A stretch of DNA of 64,000 nucleotides, from contig OZ255624.1 of NCBI GenBank assembly GCA_965276675.1, positions 4,402,001-4,466,000 of the forward strand. Direction: 5' to 3'. Source of the stretch: G965276675 sp965276675 (GTDB taxonomy: Bacteria; Acidobacteriota; Terriglobia; Terriglobales; Acidobacteriaceae). Below are positions 55,074 to 64,000 of this stretch, one piece after another. The notes below the pieces were generated by a model, which ran no database searches, had not been told where the DNA came from, and was given only the letters and a program-made list of their open reading frames with translations. The stretch's first letter is position 1. Each line of letters begins with the position of its first letter. The translations under genes were made by a program, and so were the position numbers.

Positions 55074-55952
55074 ATGAACCCCGAAGAACAGCAGCTCGTC
55101 AACAAAACACCAGAAGAACGCCGCAATTTCCTCAAAGGCATGGGCTTTACCGGCCTTGGCCTCGCCGCCGCTGGCATGGTCGGCAGCCGCCTCGGCGTTA
55201 TGGACAGTGTCACAGGCAAAAAAGCCATTGCCACTTCCAATTCCGTTCACGCCGCCTCTATTACTGACGCAGATATCCTTAATTTCGCTCTTAACCTCGA
55301 GTACGTCGAAGCAGAGTTCTACGTGAAGGCCATCACCGGCCGCACCATCGAGTACTTCGGCGTGAAGACCACCGGAACCGGCACCCATGGCAAGGTAATG
55401 GGTGGTAAACGCGTGAACCTCGCACCGGGTGGTGAAGTCACCAGGAAGCTACTGGAGATCGCCCTCGAAATCGCCTACGACGAAACCGAGCACGTTGTAT
55501 TTCTCCGCGACGCCTTAGGGGCCGCCGCAGTTGCCCGGCCTGACATCAACCTCGATGCGCTTGGCTATGGCTTTGAAAACTATCGCCAGTTCCTCACCCT
55601 CGCCCGCGCATTCGAAGATACCGGCGTCTCCGCCTACGGTGGCGCTGCTCCGCTGATCACCAGCAAAGACTATCTCTCCGCCGCAGTCCGCATCGGGCTT
55701 ACCGAGGCGTACCACGCCAGCAACCTCCGCCTGCTCATTGCACAGAACAACATTCCGGTGCCAGCGGATGACAGCCTGGATGTCCTTCCCCCGCCAGCAG
55801 GGCGTCAGTACTTCACCGTCGACCAGCAGGCACTTGCGATTGTTCGCACCACCAGCCAGGTGCTCTCGATCGTCTACGGAAACAGCACCCCGGGTACGAC
55901 CTCCGGCGGCTTTTTCCCCAGCGGCGTCAATGGCGTGATCAACACGGTGTAA
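55074..55952 (+). CDS. Tat-exported ferritin-like domain protein
   Basis: 292 residues. The N-terminus has a twin-arginine signal, EERRNFLKGMGFTGLGLAAA; the mature part is a four-helix ferritin-like bundle with Glu/His pairs ALNLEYVEAEFYVKAI and AYDETEHVVFLRDALG, and a later LTEAYHASNLRLLI. It resembles the desiccation-related PCC13-62 type. Role unknown; possibly envelope stress protection. GGAG lies 9 nt before ATG 55074. An inverted repeat with a T-rich tail follows. Confidence 0.82.
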   Translation: MNPEEQQLVNKTPEERRNFLKGMGFTGLGLAAAGMVGSRLGVMDSVTGKKAIATSNSVHAASITDADILNFALNLEYVEAEFYVKAITGRTIEYFGVKTTGTGTHGKVMGGKRVNLAPGGEVTRKLLEIALEIAYDETEHVVFLRDALGAAAVARPDINLDALGYGFENYRQFLTLARAFEDTGVSAYGGAAPLITSKDYLSAAVRIGLTEAYHASNLRLLIAQNNIPVPADDSLDVLPPPAGRQYFTVDQQALAIVRTTSQVLSIVYGNSTPGTTSGGFFPSGVNGVINTV

Positions 55953-55986
55953 TCGATCGTATCCATGGCTCTCTGATATCTTCCGC

Positions 55987-56026
55987 GGCGCGGGCTCACA
56001 CACGTGGGTTCGCGCCAATTTGTTTC
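55987..56026 (+). terminator. Candidate terminator of the ferritin-like gene
   Basis: GGCGCG (55987-55992) and CGCGCC (56011-56016) with additional inner pairs, followed by AATTTGTTT. Confidence 0.5.
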
Positions 56027-56101
56027 TCTATTCACGGATAACGGCTAATCGCAGACCTCCTCCTCTGTCTAACCGTCATCCATAGCCGTGGAGGTAATCA
56101 T

Positions 56102-56506
56102 ATGGGTTTACTAGATAGCATCAAGTCAATGGCGGGTGGCGCTGGGAACAGCGAGAGTCACGCATCCGTCGCCAGCGCGTTTTTCGATGTGGTGGGGCAA
56201 CATGCGGGTGGCATGCAGGGCGTTCTGGACCACTTTCGCCAGAACGGCATGGAACAGCACGTCAACTCTTGGCAGCAGCCCCAGACCCCGAACCAAAACA
56301 TCACGCCCGAGCAGGCGCACCAGGGCCTTGGCGACGGAGTCGTCGGCCAAATCGCCCAGCGCACTGGTCTTTCGCCAACCATGGTCACTGGAGCTATGGC
56401 AGTGATGATGCCGATGATCGTCTCGCACTTCGCCTCCAGCGGCGGCATGGGCCAGGGTGGCGGGAATCTCGCCAGTATGGCGCAGGGCTTTCTCGGCAAG
56501 CTCTAG
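56102..56506 (+). CDS. YidB-like (DUF937) protein
   Basis: 134 residues: MGLLDSIKSMAGG at the N-terminus, a Gln/Asn-rich linker and the family's helical end IAQRTGLSPTMVTGAMAVMM PMIVSHF-type stretch followed by a Gly-rich tail. DUF937/YidB proteins are small and of unknown role. GGAGG lies 7 nt before ATG. Next to a LysM protein on the same strand (61 bp), which suggests co-expression, perhaps as envelope or stress proteins. Confidence 0.8.
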   Translation: MGLLDSIKSMAGGAGNSESHASVASAFFDVVGQHAGGMQGVLDHFRQNGMEQHVNSWQQPQTPNQNITPEQAHQGLGDGVVGQIAQRTGLSPTMVTGAMAVMMPMIVSHFASSGGMGQGGGNLASMAQGFLGKL

Positions 56507-56567
56507 CGGGTACGTAATCGAGTACAGGACGTAGGCTCACCGGAGTTCAGACTAGAAGGAGTGGCAC

Positions 56568-56963
56568 ATGGCAGATCTAGAGCAGTTAAAGCAGAAGTAC
56601 GCCCCGGTCGTTCAGACCATCGAGCAGTTCAGCGATGAGGGCGCGAAGGTGGAGAACGTCGGATTGGACGGAGACAAGCTGCTCCTGAAAGCCACGGTAC
56701 CTTCGCAGGTTGTCGCCAATCGTGTCTGGGACGCCATCAAGCAGGTCGATCCGCAGTTCTCAGACCTACACCACGAGATCACCACGACGGGCGGCAGCGA
56801 CCAGCCCTATAAGATCAAATCCGGCGACAATCTCTCCAAAGTCAGCAAGCTCTTCTACGGCTCGCCAAATCACTACCAGGCCATAGCGAAGGCCAACAGC
56901 ATCGAAAACCCGGACAAGATCCAGGTTGGTCAGCAGATCACGGTTCCGGTCCTGAACAGCTAA
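56568..56963 (+). CDS. BON-like plus LysM domain protein
   Basis: 131 residues. An N-terminal BON-like domain (about 1-75; GDKLLLKATVPSQVVANRVW) and a C-terminal LysM domain (about 82-130; YKIKSGDNLSKVSKLFYG, NHYQAIAKANSIENPDKIQV GQ). This is the layout of the E. coli potassium-binding protein Kbp (YgaU). No signal peptide, so probably cytoplasmic. AAGGAG 7 nt before the ATG. A perfect hairpin follows. Confidence 0.85.
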   Translation: MADLEQLKQKYAPVVQTIEQFSDEGAKVENVGLDGDKLLLKATVPSQVVANRVWDAIKQVDPQFSDLHHEITTTGGSDQPYKIKSGDNLSKVSKLFYGSPNHYQAIAKANSIENPDKIQVGQQITVPVLNS

Positions 56964-56976
56964 CTCTACTGGGGTG

Positions 56977-57007
56977 TGCGGGCCGTGTTCTAGATAACCG
57001 GCCCGCA
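56977..57007. terminator. Perfect 9-bp hairpin after the LysM gene
   Basis: TGCGGGCCG (56977-56985) and CGGCCCGCA (56999-57007) around 13 nt. No strong T-run. Confidence 0.5.
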
Positions 57008-57061
57008 GCATAGCCCCTGCGGTTCTGTTGTGTTTAGAGAAAACCAAGCAAAGGTGAGAAC

Positions 57062-58200
57062 GTGAAAGTCGATTCGTTTGCAATTGATATTCCAAATGAA
57101 GTGCTTGACGACCTCCATCGCCGGCTGCAAAGCACGCGCTGGCCCGATCAGGTCGAAGGAGCCCATTGGGAATACGGAACCGATCTCTCGTTTATGCAAG
57201 ATCTCGTGTCCTACTGGTCTTCCACGTACAACTGGCGCAGGCAGGAAGCTGCCATAAATCAGATGCGCAATTTCAGAACAACTTTGGATGGCTTGGGTAT
57301 TCACTTCATCCACGAGCGAGGTGAAGGCTCCCGGCCTCTGCCCATCCTCCTGTCGCATGGCTGGCCCGATTGCTTTTGCGGATGGCAAAGCTCATCCCGC
57401 GTCTCACCAATCCAGCGGCTTTCGGTGCGGACCCTGCGGACAGCTTCGACGTTGTGGTGCCGAGCATTCCGGGATATGGATTCTCGGACCGGCCCTCCTC
57501 CAAAGGCTTCTGGCATAAACGTGTCGCGTCTATGTTCGCAGCGCTTATGGACGGGTTGGGTTACACGAAGTACGGAGCTCATGGCGGCGATTGGGGCAGC
57601 AGCATCACGGAGCAGATCGCATTCCACTACAGCGGATCGCTGCTTGGAATCCATCTCACCGACGTGCCCTTTTGGCACATGCTTCGGCCTCCGAGCGGTC
57701 TGACGCGAAGTGAAGAAAAATATTTAGAAGAAGGCAAAGCGTGGCAGATGGAAGAGGGCGCATATGCGCTGCTTCAGGCCACAAAGCCACAGACACTTGC
57801 CTTTGCAATTAATGATTCTCCAGCAGGTTTGGCTGCCTGGATTATTGAGAAGTTTAGAACCTGGAGTGATTGCCACGGGGATGTGGAGAGCAAATTCACG
57901 AAGGACGAGCTGCTAAACCAGGTCATGATTTACTGGGTCTCGCAGACCAGCGGCTCCTCCGCTCGCCTCTACTACGAGGCCAAGAATAATTGGCCGATGT
58001 TCACGCCTAGTCGCGTCAAGACACCTACCGCGTTCGCGATGTTTCCCAAGGACATCGTGCCTGCGCCTCGTGAGTTTGCTGAAAGGCTGTTCAATGTCGA
58101 ACAGTGGGACAGTATGCCACGGGGTGGCCACTTCGCGGCTCTTGAGGAGCCGGATCTGCTCGCCGACTCAATCAGAAAGTTCTATCGACAGTTCCGGTGA
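57062..58200 (+). pseudogene. Epoxide hydrolase with a one-base frameshift
   Basis: Frame 1 gives the N-terminal epoxide-hydrolase domain (VKVDSFAIDIPNEVLDDL, WRRQEAAINQMRNF, LPILLSHGWPD); the rest continues in another frame: MAKLIPRLTNPAAFG, PSIPGYGFSDRP, the nucleophile in YGAHGGDWGSSI and the late His in PRGGHFAALEEPDLL. They join at a T-run, 57374-57377, of four where five would give DCFLRMAKLIPRL. The repaired protein has about 379 residues, as expected. GTG start after an AGGTGAG site. Opens epoxides to diols if the frameshift is only a reading error. Confidence 0.85.
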
Positions 58201-58261
58201 GCTGGGTACGATAACCGCGCAGCCGACGTTCCAGCAACCCCGGTGTTAAACTCAGCCACGT

Positions 58262-59593
58262 TCAGGAGCTGGCGGCGATCTCAGCACCAGCCGTGCTGCC
58301 CCCTCGCGACCGGCTTGTCATCCAGACCAGCAGCACCACACAACCGACAGCAAAGTTTGCCAGCGCATCCAGCGCCGGAACACCGTGCGGGCCGAAGGCA
58401 TGGTAGCTGCGGCCCTCCAACCAGGTCAGAAAAATCGTCGGCGCATTCGCCATGGAGTCCAGCAGGGTAAACCGGCTGGCCGCACTGATGCCCGCCCGGC
58501 CCATGGTATCGACGACCAGCATGGTGAAACTGGTGTAACAAAGCCCCGCCGTGAACAGGTAGAGGGCGGTTCCGATAATGTATACACCTGGTCGCGCAGG
58601 CCCGAGCCACAGAACCGAAGCAGCCAACCCATTCAGGCAGCCAGCGAAGACGTAAGTGAGGCGGCGGTCCCAGGAGACCGGGAAGGCGCTCGCAATCATG
58701 CAACCAACGATGGTGAGCAGGCCGCCAGCAAAGCCGTTCACCCAGATCACCCGCCCCGCGCCCACCCCGTAGTCCTTCGCCATGCCCGCAAGCAACGCGG
58801 ATGCAGCACCCGTGCCCACCGGCGCCAACATCACCAGCAGGCTGGGCGCCGTCTTGCGCGAGAACAGCGTCGTGCGGATCTCCCGCCACATCTGTGGTAG
58901 CCGCCGCTCGGCGCTGTGTGGCTCCTGAAACCTATCCTTGCGCAGAAGGAAGGCAGCGAGCGAAGGAAGCGTCACCAGCAATGCGGCCGCAATCGCCGAG
59001 GTGCGGACAGGTAGGCGCTCCGCCAGCAGCAGCAGGAGTCCGCCGCCCATGGCTACTCCGCCGTAGTTGCCCACCTGCAACCAGCCGGACGCACGCAGCT
59101 TTCCTTTGATGCCGGATGACCCGGCTAGCAGCCCTCCCTGACAGCCGGAGGTGAGCGTGTTGATGACGCAGCCGGCAAGCAGGATCGCAACCGTTGCCCG
59201 CGGCGAGGCGCGGCCGATAAGAATCGCCGCGAGCAACCCGATGCCGCTCAGTGTCGACGCCAGCAGCAGCCAGGTTCGCTTGCGCAGGCCGACATCCAGC
59301 ACCGGGCTCCACAGGAAATAGAGCATGTTCGGCAGCATGAGCAAAGAGAGCAGGCTGGCAATTTCGCCGACGGCAAAACCCTGCTTACGCAGCAGAAACG
59401 GAAGTGGGGTCTGCAGGAAGCCCTGGAAGATGCCGTACGGCAGCGCGATCGGCAGGAAAAGCATGCACTGCAGCAGACGCGCTCGCGCGCCCGCAGCCGT
59501 ATGGCTGGGGTGTGTGTTGGCAACCGTGGTACTTGGGGGTACGTCGTCTCCCAGTGGAGCCTCCAGCAGTGCATGCATCGTCAACAGAAGCAT
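58262..59593 (-). CDS. MFS transporter, AmpG-like
   Basis: 443 residues, about 12 helices: YGIFQGFLQTPLPFLLRKQG, LLMLPNMLYFLWSPVLDVGL, ALPVSWDRRLTYVFAGCL and SRFTLLDSMANAPTIFLTWL. The last is like the TLL-A segment of AmpG/acetyl-CoA-type carriers. Substrate unknown; muropeptide or siderophore are known substrates in the group. ATG 59593 is used (others at 59578 and GTG 59599). Divergent from trpG with 57 bp between starts. Confidence 0.8.
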   Translation of the reverse strand: MLLLTMHALLEAPLGDDVPPSTTVANTHPSHTAAGARARLLQCMLFLPIALPYGIFQGFLQTPLPFLLRKQGFAVGEIASLLSLLMLPNMLYFLWSPVLDVGLRKRTWLLLASTLSGIGLLAAILIGRASPRATVAILLAGCVINTLTSGCQGGLLAGSSGIKGKLRASGWLQVGNYGGVAMGGGLLLLLAERLPVRTSAIAAALLVTLPSLAAFLLRKDRFQEPHSAERRLPQMWREIRTTLFSRKTAPSLLVMLAPVGTGAASALLAGMAKDYGVGAGRVIWVNGFAGGLLTIVGCMIASAFPVSWDRRLTYVFAGCLNGLAASVLWLGPARPGVYIIGTALYLFTAGLCYTSFTMLVVDTMGRAGISAASRFTLLDSMANAPTIFLTWLEGRSYHAFGPHGVPALDALANFAVGCVVLLVWMTSRSRGGSTAGAEIAASS

Positions 59594-59650
59594 ACCCACG
59601 CCCGCCGCCTTACACTAAGAGGGGTGGGAGATGCATTTCACGGTATCCAA

Positions 59651-60214
59651 ATGATCTTTGTACTCGATAACTACGATTCGTTCACCTACAACCTGGTGCA
59701 GTACATGGGTGAGCTAGGCGCGGAGATGGTGATCCGGCGCAATGACGAGCTCACGCCGGAAGAGATAGAAGCTCTCCGTCCGGAGCGGATCGTGCTCTCG
59801 CCCGGACCCTGCACACCGCAGGAAGCGGGCATTAGCATCCCGCTCATTCGCCATTTCGCGGGTAAGGTGCCGATACTCGGGGTCTGCCTGGGTCACCAGG
59901 CGATTGGCGCAGCTTTCGGCGGCAAGGTTATCCGCGCGCCGCAGCTGATGCACGGCAAAACGAGCGAGGTCGAGCACGATGGCAACTCCATCTTTGCCGG
60001 CATCGGCACGCCCATGCGCTGCACCCGGTATCACTCGCTCATCGTCGAAGAGAAGAGTCTCCCGCCAGAGCTAGAAGTCAGCGCCCGCACCGCGGACGGC
60101 ATCATCATGGGGCTGCGCCACCGCGAGTATCAGATCGAAGGTGTCCAGTTCCATCCTGAGAGCGTACTCACACAAGATGGCAAACAGCTGATTCAAAACT
60201 TCCTCGATCTGTAG
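59651..60214 (+). CDS. trpG: Anthranilate/para-aminobenzoate synthase glutaminase
   Basis: 187 residues, class I glutamine amidotransferase: MIFVLDNYDSFTYNLVQYMG, oxyanion LSPGPCTPQEAG, nucleophile Cys in LGVCLGHQAIGAAFGG and the His-Glu pair in GVQFHPESVLTQDG. It feeds ammonia to TrpE (53141-54694) and often also to PabB. ATG 59651 fits the family start; the frame is open upstream but overlaps the divergent MFS gene. Confidence 0.94.
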   Translation: MIFVLDNYDSFTYNLVQYMGELGAEMVIRRNDELTPEEIEALRPERIVLSPGPCTPQEAGISIPLIRHFAGKVPILGVCLGHQAIGAAFGGKVIRAPQLMHGKTSEVEHDGNSIFAGIGTPMRCTRYHSLIVEEKSLPPELEVSARTADGIIMGLRHREYQIEGVQFHPESVLTQDGKQLIQNFLDL

Positions 60215-60282
60215 GCTAGACGTTAGGGGCCCATTCTAGCGAAGCTATGGTGGGTCTTCTTACCCTGACTGGCGGACCAGAG

Positions 60283-62556
60283 ATGAAAAAAAATGGGGTG
60301 CTGCTCCTGGCCTTGGCGTCCTCTGCTCTCGCCCAATCACCGCCGCACATCACCGGCCACGTTGTCGACCAGTCGCACCATTCAGTAGCGGGCGCAACGG
60401 TCGGGAGTATCAGCCCGGGTCAGACCTCCAAAGCCACCACGGACGCGAACGGGAGTTTCGTACTCGATCGCTCTTACGGCACTGGAGCTGTTGTGCTCAA
60501 AGCAACGGCTGCGGGGCAGACCTCGAACAGCGTTCCTGTACCTGCGGGGAGTACGGGTAACGAGATCGAGCTGATTCTGCATCCCGAGCCGATTACTCAG
60601 ACAGTCACGGTCACGGCCAGCCGCCTGCCACTTGAGATTGGTGCGACGGCCAACAGCATCACCACCCTGAGCGCCGCGCAACTGCAACGCTTTCCCGCTT
60701 TCACGCTCGACGATTCGCTGCGTCAGCACGCAGGCTTTGAGCTCTTCCGCCGCTCCAGCTCGTGGGTTGCGAACCCGACCAGCCAGGGCATCTCGCTGCG
60801 CGGCCTCGGTTCCACGGCCGCCAGCCGCACCCTGGTGCTTTTGCAGGACGTTCCACTCAACGACCCCTTCGGCGGCTGGATTCACTGGAACGAGCTGCCA
60901 CCCGCAGCCATCCAGAGAGTGGAGATCGCGAGCGGCGGCGGGTCGGATCTCTACGGCTCCAGCGCCATCGGCGGTGTAGTCAACGTCATACCGGCTGAAC
61001 CTGCCAATACGCAAGCTGTGCTGAATCTCTCCGGCGCAGGCGAGGCCACCGCCTCCGGGGACGGCCGGCTCGACCTGCATCGTGGCCCGTGGAGCGATCT
61101 CGTCGCCGGACAGATCTTTCACACCGACGGCTACCGAATTGCGACGCCTTCCGCGCGCGGGGCCGTTGACGTTCCAGCCAACGTTCACTTCCAGAACGGC
61201 AGGACCGCTCTCTATCGAGCACTCGGAGGAACTGACAGTCTCTTTCTCGAAGGCAACGTTCTGAACGAGGCCCGCACTAACGGCACGCCGGTCCAGCGCA
61301 ACGCCACCCGCCTGTGGCGCTATGTGGGAGGAGGCGACTGGAATCCGGGACATCGTCTCGATGGAGCGCTGCGTCTCTATGGCAGCAACGAGGGCTACCG
61401 ACAAAGCTTCTCCTCCATCAGTAGCGATAGAAACAGCGAGCGGCTCACCCGGCTGCAGCGCGTCCGCACGCAGGAGCTCGGCGGCGCGGTCCAAGGTTCC
61501 ATTCATCTCTCGCGCTTCATCTTTCTCGCCGGCGCCGACATCCGCGACATCCGCGCGACCGACCTCGAACAGCCCGTACGGAACGGCGCTCCCGCAGGAT
61601 CTATCGACACTCCTGCGCGCCAGCGCTTTGCCGGCGGCTTCAGCGAGGCCCTGCTCGAAGCCGGACCGTGGTCTGCCGCGCTCTCCGGCCGCGTCGATGT
61701 GGTTCGCAACTTTGACGCATCCACGCTTACAACCACCGCTGGGTCTGGTCCAGCCACGCGCGTGAGCATCGCCGACCGCACTGAGACGGTTACAGATCCC
61801 CGTTTCGGCCTGGTCCGGCGTCTCCCCCATGGTGTTTCGCTGCGCTCCTCGGCTTTCCGAGCTTTCCGCGCACCCACGCTCAATGAGCTCTACCGGACCG
61901 GTCAGGTAGGCCAGGAAACCACCGAAGCCAACGCCGATCTGCGCTCGGAACGAGCGACCGGATGGGAGGTCGGCAGCCTGTTTGCTCCCAGCTCTGGATC
62001 TGTAACTGTGGAAGGCACGTACTTCTGGACAGTGATCAACCGCGCCGTCTCGGCGGTGGCGTTAAGCCGCACCTCGACCACCATCCTCAATCGCCGGGAG
62101 AATCTCGGCCAGATCCGCAGCGAGGGAGTCGCGCTGGACTTGGAGGCACATCGCGGGGCATGGCTCTCCGGGAAGCTCTCCTACCAGTATGCGAACGCAG
62201 TCGTCACCAGCTTTGCCGTCCAGCAGGACCTGGTCGACAAATGGATACCGGAAGTGCCGCGGCAGTCAGCAGTAGGACAGCTGCGCGTAGGCAATCCCCG
62301 CATCGGAGACCTCCTGATCGTCGCGCGTGGCAGCGGACGCGCCTACGACGATGCCTCCAACATCTACCTGCTCCACAGCTTCGTTCGCCTGGACCTCTAC
62401 GGCGAAAAGGAGCTGGGTACGCACGCCAGCCTCTTTGCCTCGGTGCAGAACGCCCTCGACCGCACCATCGAGGTCGGCCGGACGCCGGTGCTCACTCTTG
62501 GCACACCACTTGTCGCGCAGGTCGGCATCCGTCTCCACACCGCGCCCCGGCAGTAA
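60283..62556 (+). CDS. TonB-dependent receptor (BtuB/siderophore-size)
   Basis: 757 residues. Signal peptide MKKNGVLLLALASSALAQ, carboxypeptidase-regulatory domain (about 20-100), then plug SRLPLEIGATANSITTLSA, PAFTLDDSLRQHAGFELFRR, RTLVLLQDVPLNDPFGGWIHW, SGGGSDLYGSSAIGGVVNVI and a barrel ending in QVGIRLHTAPRQ. Shorter and more canonical than the two giant receptors at 24-35 kb. Substrate unknown. ATG 60283 gives a clean signal peptide; an in-frame ATG at 60247 is upstream. Confidence 0.92.
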   Translation: MKKNGVLLLALASSALAQSPPHITGHVVDQSHHSVAGATVGSISPGQTSKATTDANGSFVLDRSYGTGAVVLKATAAGQTSNSVPVPAGSTGNEIELILHPEPITQTVTVTASRLPLEIGATANSITTLSAAQLQRFPAFTLDDSLRQHAGFELFRRSSSWVANPTSQGISLRGLGSTAASRTLVLLQDVPLNDPFGGWIHWNELPPAAIQRVEIASGGGSDLYGSSAIGGVVNVIPAEPANTQAVLNLSGAGEATASGDGRLDLHRGPWSDLVAGQIFHTDGYRIATPSARGAVDVPANVHFQNGRTALYRALGGTDSLFLEGNVLNEARTNGTPVQRNATRLWRYVGGGDWNPGHRLDGALRLYGSNEGYRQSFSSISSDRNSERLTRLQRVRTQELGGAVQGSIHLSRFIFLAGADIRDIRATDLEQPVRNGAPAGSIDTPARQRFAGGFSEALLEAGPWSAALSGRVDVVRNFDASTLTTTAGSGPATRVSIADRTETVTDPRFGLVRRLPHGVSLRSSAFRAFRAPTLNELYRTGQVGQETTEANADLRSERATGWEVGSLFAPSSGSVTVEGTYFWTVINRAVSAVALSRTSTTILNRRENLGQIRSEGVALDLEAHRGAWLSGKLSYQYANAVVTSFAVQQDLVDKWIPEVPRQSAVGQLRVGNPRIGDLLIVARGSGRAYDDASNIYLLHSFVRLDLYGEKELGTHASLFASVQNALDRTIEVGRTPVLTLGTPLVAQVGIRLHTAPRQ

Positions 62557-62562
62557 TCCCTG

Positions 62563-63315
62563 TTACGCCGGCTTCCGGCACTCCACGCCCAGGCAGTTTT
62601 CCCATCGGCCTGGGTCCTCCACCTCGCGGAACATCGGATCAGGATTGTCGTAGATCTGCGCACGCCGCACTGCGGTAAACCCAGCAGTCTCGAGCTCGCA
62701 CGCCATATTCTTGTAGTCCCACATCCAGAGGTGCGCACTGCGGCCGAAGAGCATGCGCATCAGGCCCGACGAGCCCTTCGCGCCCTGCTCCGTGCCCAGG
62801 TACGAGTCGCGCATGAACCGGCTTGCCGCCTCGTGCTCGCCGGAGTTCACATAGCTCCGCGCCAGCCACTCCAGGTCGGGCAGCACAAAGCGAAAGGTTC
62901 CGCCCGGCACAAGATACGTATATGTATTGCGCAGAGTGGTCCGGAATTCATTGAGCGCCAGATGCTCCAGCACATGCGAGCAATAGACGGCCTTGGCCGA
63001 GCCGGGCGCGACGGGTAGACCCTTGATTACGTCTCCGTAAACGATGTTGGCGGGGTAGTCCGGGAAGCCACGCTTGAGCAGCATCGGTTTCAGAAACGGC
63101 ATGTTCTTCTCGATCCAGAAGGCCGGCCCGGCGTCGAAGTTCCGCCAGGAAGCTGGCGCGCAAAGCCCACATCCAAACTGCACGTAAGCCGATTCTGAGC
63201 CTTGTGTTGCCATTCGTTCCATCGCCCCCGAACGCGCATTGTAGGCCGCCGTGTTGTTGCCCCGGCTACAATACTCGTAGAACTCATAGAGAGCATACCC
63301 GCTGAAGTTGACCAT
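62563..63315 (-). CDS. SAM-dependent methyltransferase-like protein
   Basis: 250 residues from ATG 63315. YVQFGCGLCAPASWRNFDAG, IVYGDVIKGLPVAPGSAKAV, CSHVLEHLALNEFRTTLRNT and VPGGTFRFVLPDLEWLARSY are the class I methyltransferase core of the type found in cell-surface polysaccharide clusters. The C-terminal part includes a Trp-rich MLFGRSAHLWMWDYKNMACE. Substrate unknown. The frame is open 447 nt upstream but that part overlaps the divergent gene and has no family likeness. Confidence 0.82.
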   Translation of the reverse strand: MVNFSGYALYEFYEYCSRGNNTAAYNARSGAMERMATQGSESAYVQFGCGLCAPASWRNFDAGPAFWIEKNMPFLKPMLLKRGFPDYPANIVYGDVIKGLPVAPGSAKAVYCSHVLEHLALNEFRTTLRNTYTYLVPGGTFRFVLPDLEWLARSYVNSGEHEAASRFMRDSYLGTEQGAKGSSGLMRMLFGRSAHLWMWDYKNMACELETAGFTAVRRAQIYDNPDPMFREVEDPGRWENCLGVECRKPA

Positions 63316-63394
63316 TCCAAATTCGTCGCAATGGCGGCTATCGCACCTCGCCTGTCGGTGCCGAGGACAAGGGGAAGCGGCCTTTCTTCGAGGA

Positions 63395-64000
63395 ATGGCT
63401 GCACAGAGCTTCACTTCGCGCGTTGGCAGCGTTAGGAGAGGTGCTCTCGGGTACCGTTTGCTGGCCTTCTCTTCCGTTGCGCTCGCCACTCCACTCGCAC
63501 TCGGGCAGACCGTTGCCCCCGCGCCAAGCACTACACCAACGCATGGCGCCACGCCCATCGGCCACACCAGCGCGAAAGAGGTGCAGGTCTCCGGCGCAGT
63601 GGACATCCACAATGGCGAGATGCAGCTGGGCAACGGCAGCACGATCACGGCCGGCGACCAGTCCGTCAGAATCGCGCTGACGCGCGGCGGCGACCTGCGG
63701 CTCTGCTCCACCACCAGCGTGCATCTCTCGCGCGACCGCACCATCGACGCACCAGACTCCACTGCGTTGATGATGGCACTCGATCGCGGCGCTATCGAAG
63801 CCGACTACACGGTCGGCAAATACTCCGACGTACTGCTCACCCCCGACCTGCGCATCCTGATCTCCGGACCAGGGCGGGCCGACCTGCGCATCCGGGTCAA
63901 TGGCAAAGGCGACACCTGCGTCGACAACCGCGGCCCGGATGCGCCCTACATCACGATCACCAGCCAGCTCGAGGGCGGACTGTATCGCGTGCAGCCCAAC
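63395..64000 (+). CDS. Secreted FecR-like protein (3' end missing)
   Basis: 202 codons from ATG 63395, still open at the window's end. N-terminus MAAQSFTSRVGSVRRGALGY then a hydrophobic signal segment (LLAFSSVALATPLALG) and a beta-rich region: VQVSGAVDIHNGEMQLGNGS, ITAGDQSVRIALTRGGDLRL, LMMALDRGAIEADYTVGKYS. The pattern resembles FecR/FecR-like sheets that sense signals outside the membrane, but the family is not certain. Divergent from the methyltransferase, 79 bp between starts. Confidence 0.65.
   Translation, partial: MAAQSFTSRVGSVRRGALGYRLLAFSSVALATPLALGQTVAPAPSTTPTHGATPIGHTSAKEVQVSGAVDIHNGEMQLGNGSTITAGDQSVRIALTRGGDLRLCSTTSVHLSRDRTIDAPDSTALMMALDRGAIEADYTVGKYSDVLLTPDLRILISGPGRADLRIRVNGKGDTCVDNRGPDAPYITITSQLEGGLYRVQPN

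Noticed and set aside
60382..61830. 482-codon frame antisense to the TonB receptor
   Set aside because: Mirror of a GC-rich gene; no domain, no ribosome site.

Overview
The window looks like a chromosomal segment from an acidobacterium of the Terriglobia (Acidobacteriaceae) type. This rests on gene content rather than a database match: very large Oar-like TonB-dependent receptors with an N-terminal carboxypeptidase-regulatory domain, a PadR regulator directly before an 'acidobacterial' MacB/FtsX-type permease (ADOP), a sortilin/BNR-repeat secreted protein of about 1,090 residues, a fused 3-dehydroquinate dehydratase/shikimate dehydrogenase, and a lone GvpL/GvpF protein. No rRNA, complete tRNA, CRISPR array, prophage or plasmid function was seen. 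By eye the left part (about 1-7 kb and 19-28 kb) is more AT-rich than the right part (39-64 kb).

Layout. 1-7 kb: a truncated S10 serine carboxypeptidase, an S9 prolyl-oligopeptidase-like peptidase, a decayed amidohydrolase, a frameshifted proline dehydrogenase, and a secreted protein made of two copies of an unrecognised domain. 7-13.3 kb: hydantoinase/oxoprolinase subunits B and A on the minus strand, then a frameshifted DUF2891 gene and an MFS carrier on the plus strand. 13.5-19.2 kb: a GntR/FCD regulator divergent from a tightly overlapping operon whose order fits trans-4-hydroxyproline catabolism (epimerase, three-gene D-hydroxyproline dehydrogenase, DapA-family deaminase). It ends in only the first ~45 codons of the expected aldehyde dehydrogenase. 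19.2-27.1 kb: a ferric-reductase-like membrane protein, an APC amino-acid permease, a DUF885 protein and a giant TonB receptor. 27.1-36 kb: an IS3 relic, the BNR/sortilin protein, a second GntR regulator that is a close paralogue of the first, and a second giant TonB receptor. 35.7-39.7 kb: PadR plus ADOP, a hairpin-rich gap with a tRNA-like 3' end, and a small conserved protein. 39.7-64 kb is mostly housekeeping: acyl-CoA carboxylase beta subunit, Y-family polymerase, Tat-exported amidase, peptide-type ABC ATPase, AroDE fusion, GvpL/F, PgsA, aldo/keto reductase, degenerate receiver, glutamate dehydrogenase, TrpE, ferritin-like exported protein, YidB-like and LysM proteins, frameshifted epoxide hydrolase, MFS, TrpG, a TonB receptor, a methyltransferase and a truncated secreted protein.

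How it fits together (inference): the left 36 kb reads as a peptide and imino-acid scavenging region. It holds exported peptidases (S10, S9, DUF885), receptors and an amino-acid permease for uptake, proline and hydroxyproline oxidation, and lactam hydrolysis by the hydantoinase pair. Two paralogous GntR regulators sit at its two halves. Four otherwise intact genes carry a single-base indel in a homopolymer run, so either the sequence has homopolymer errors or this region is decaying.
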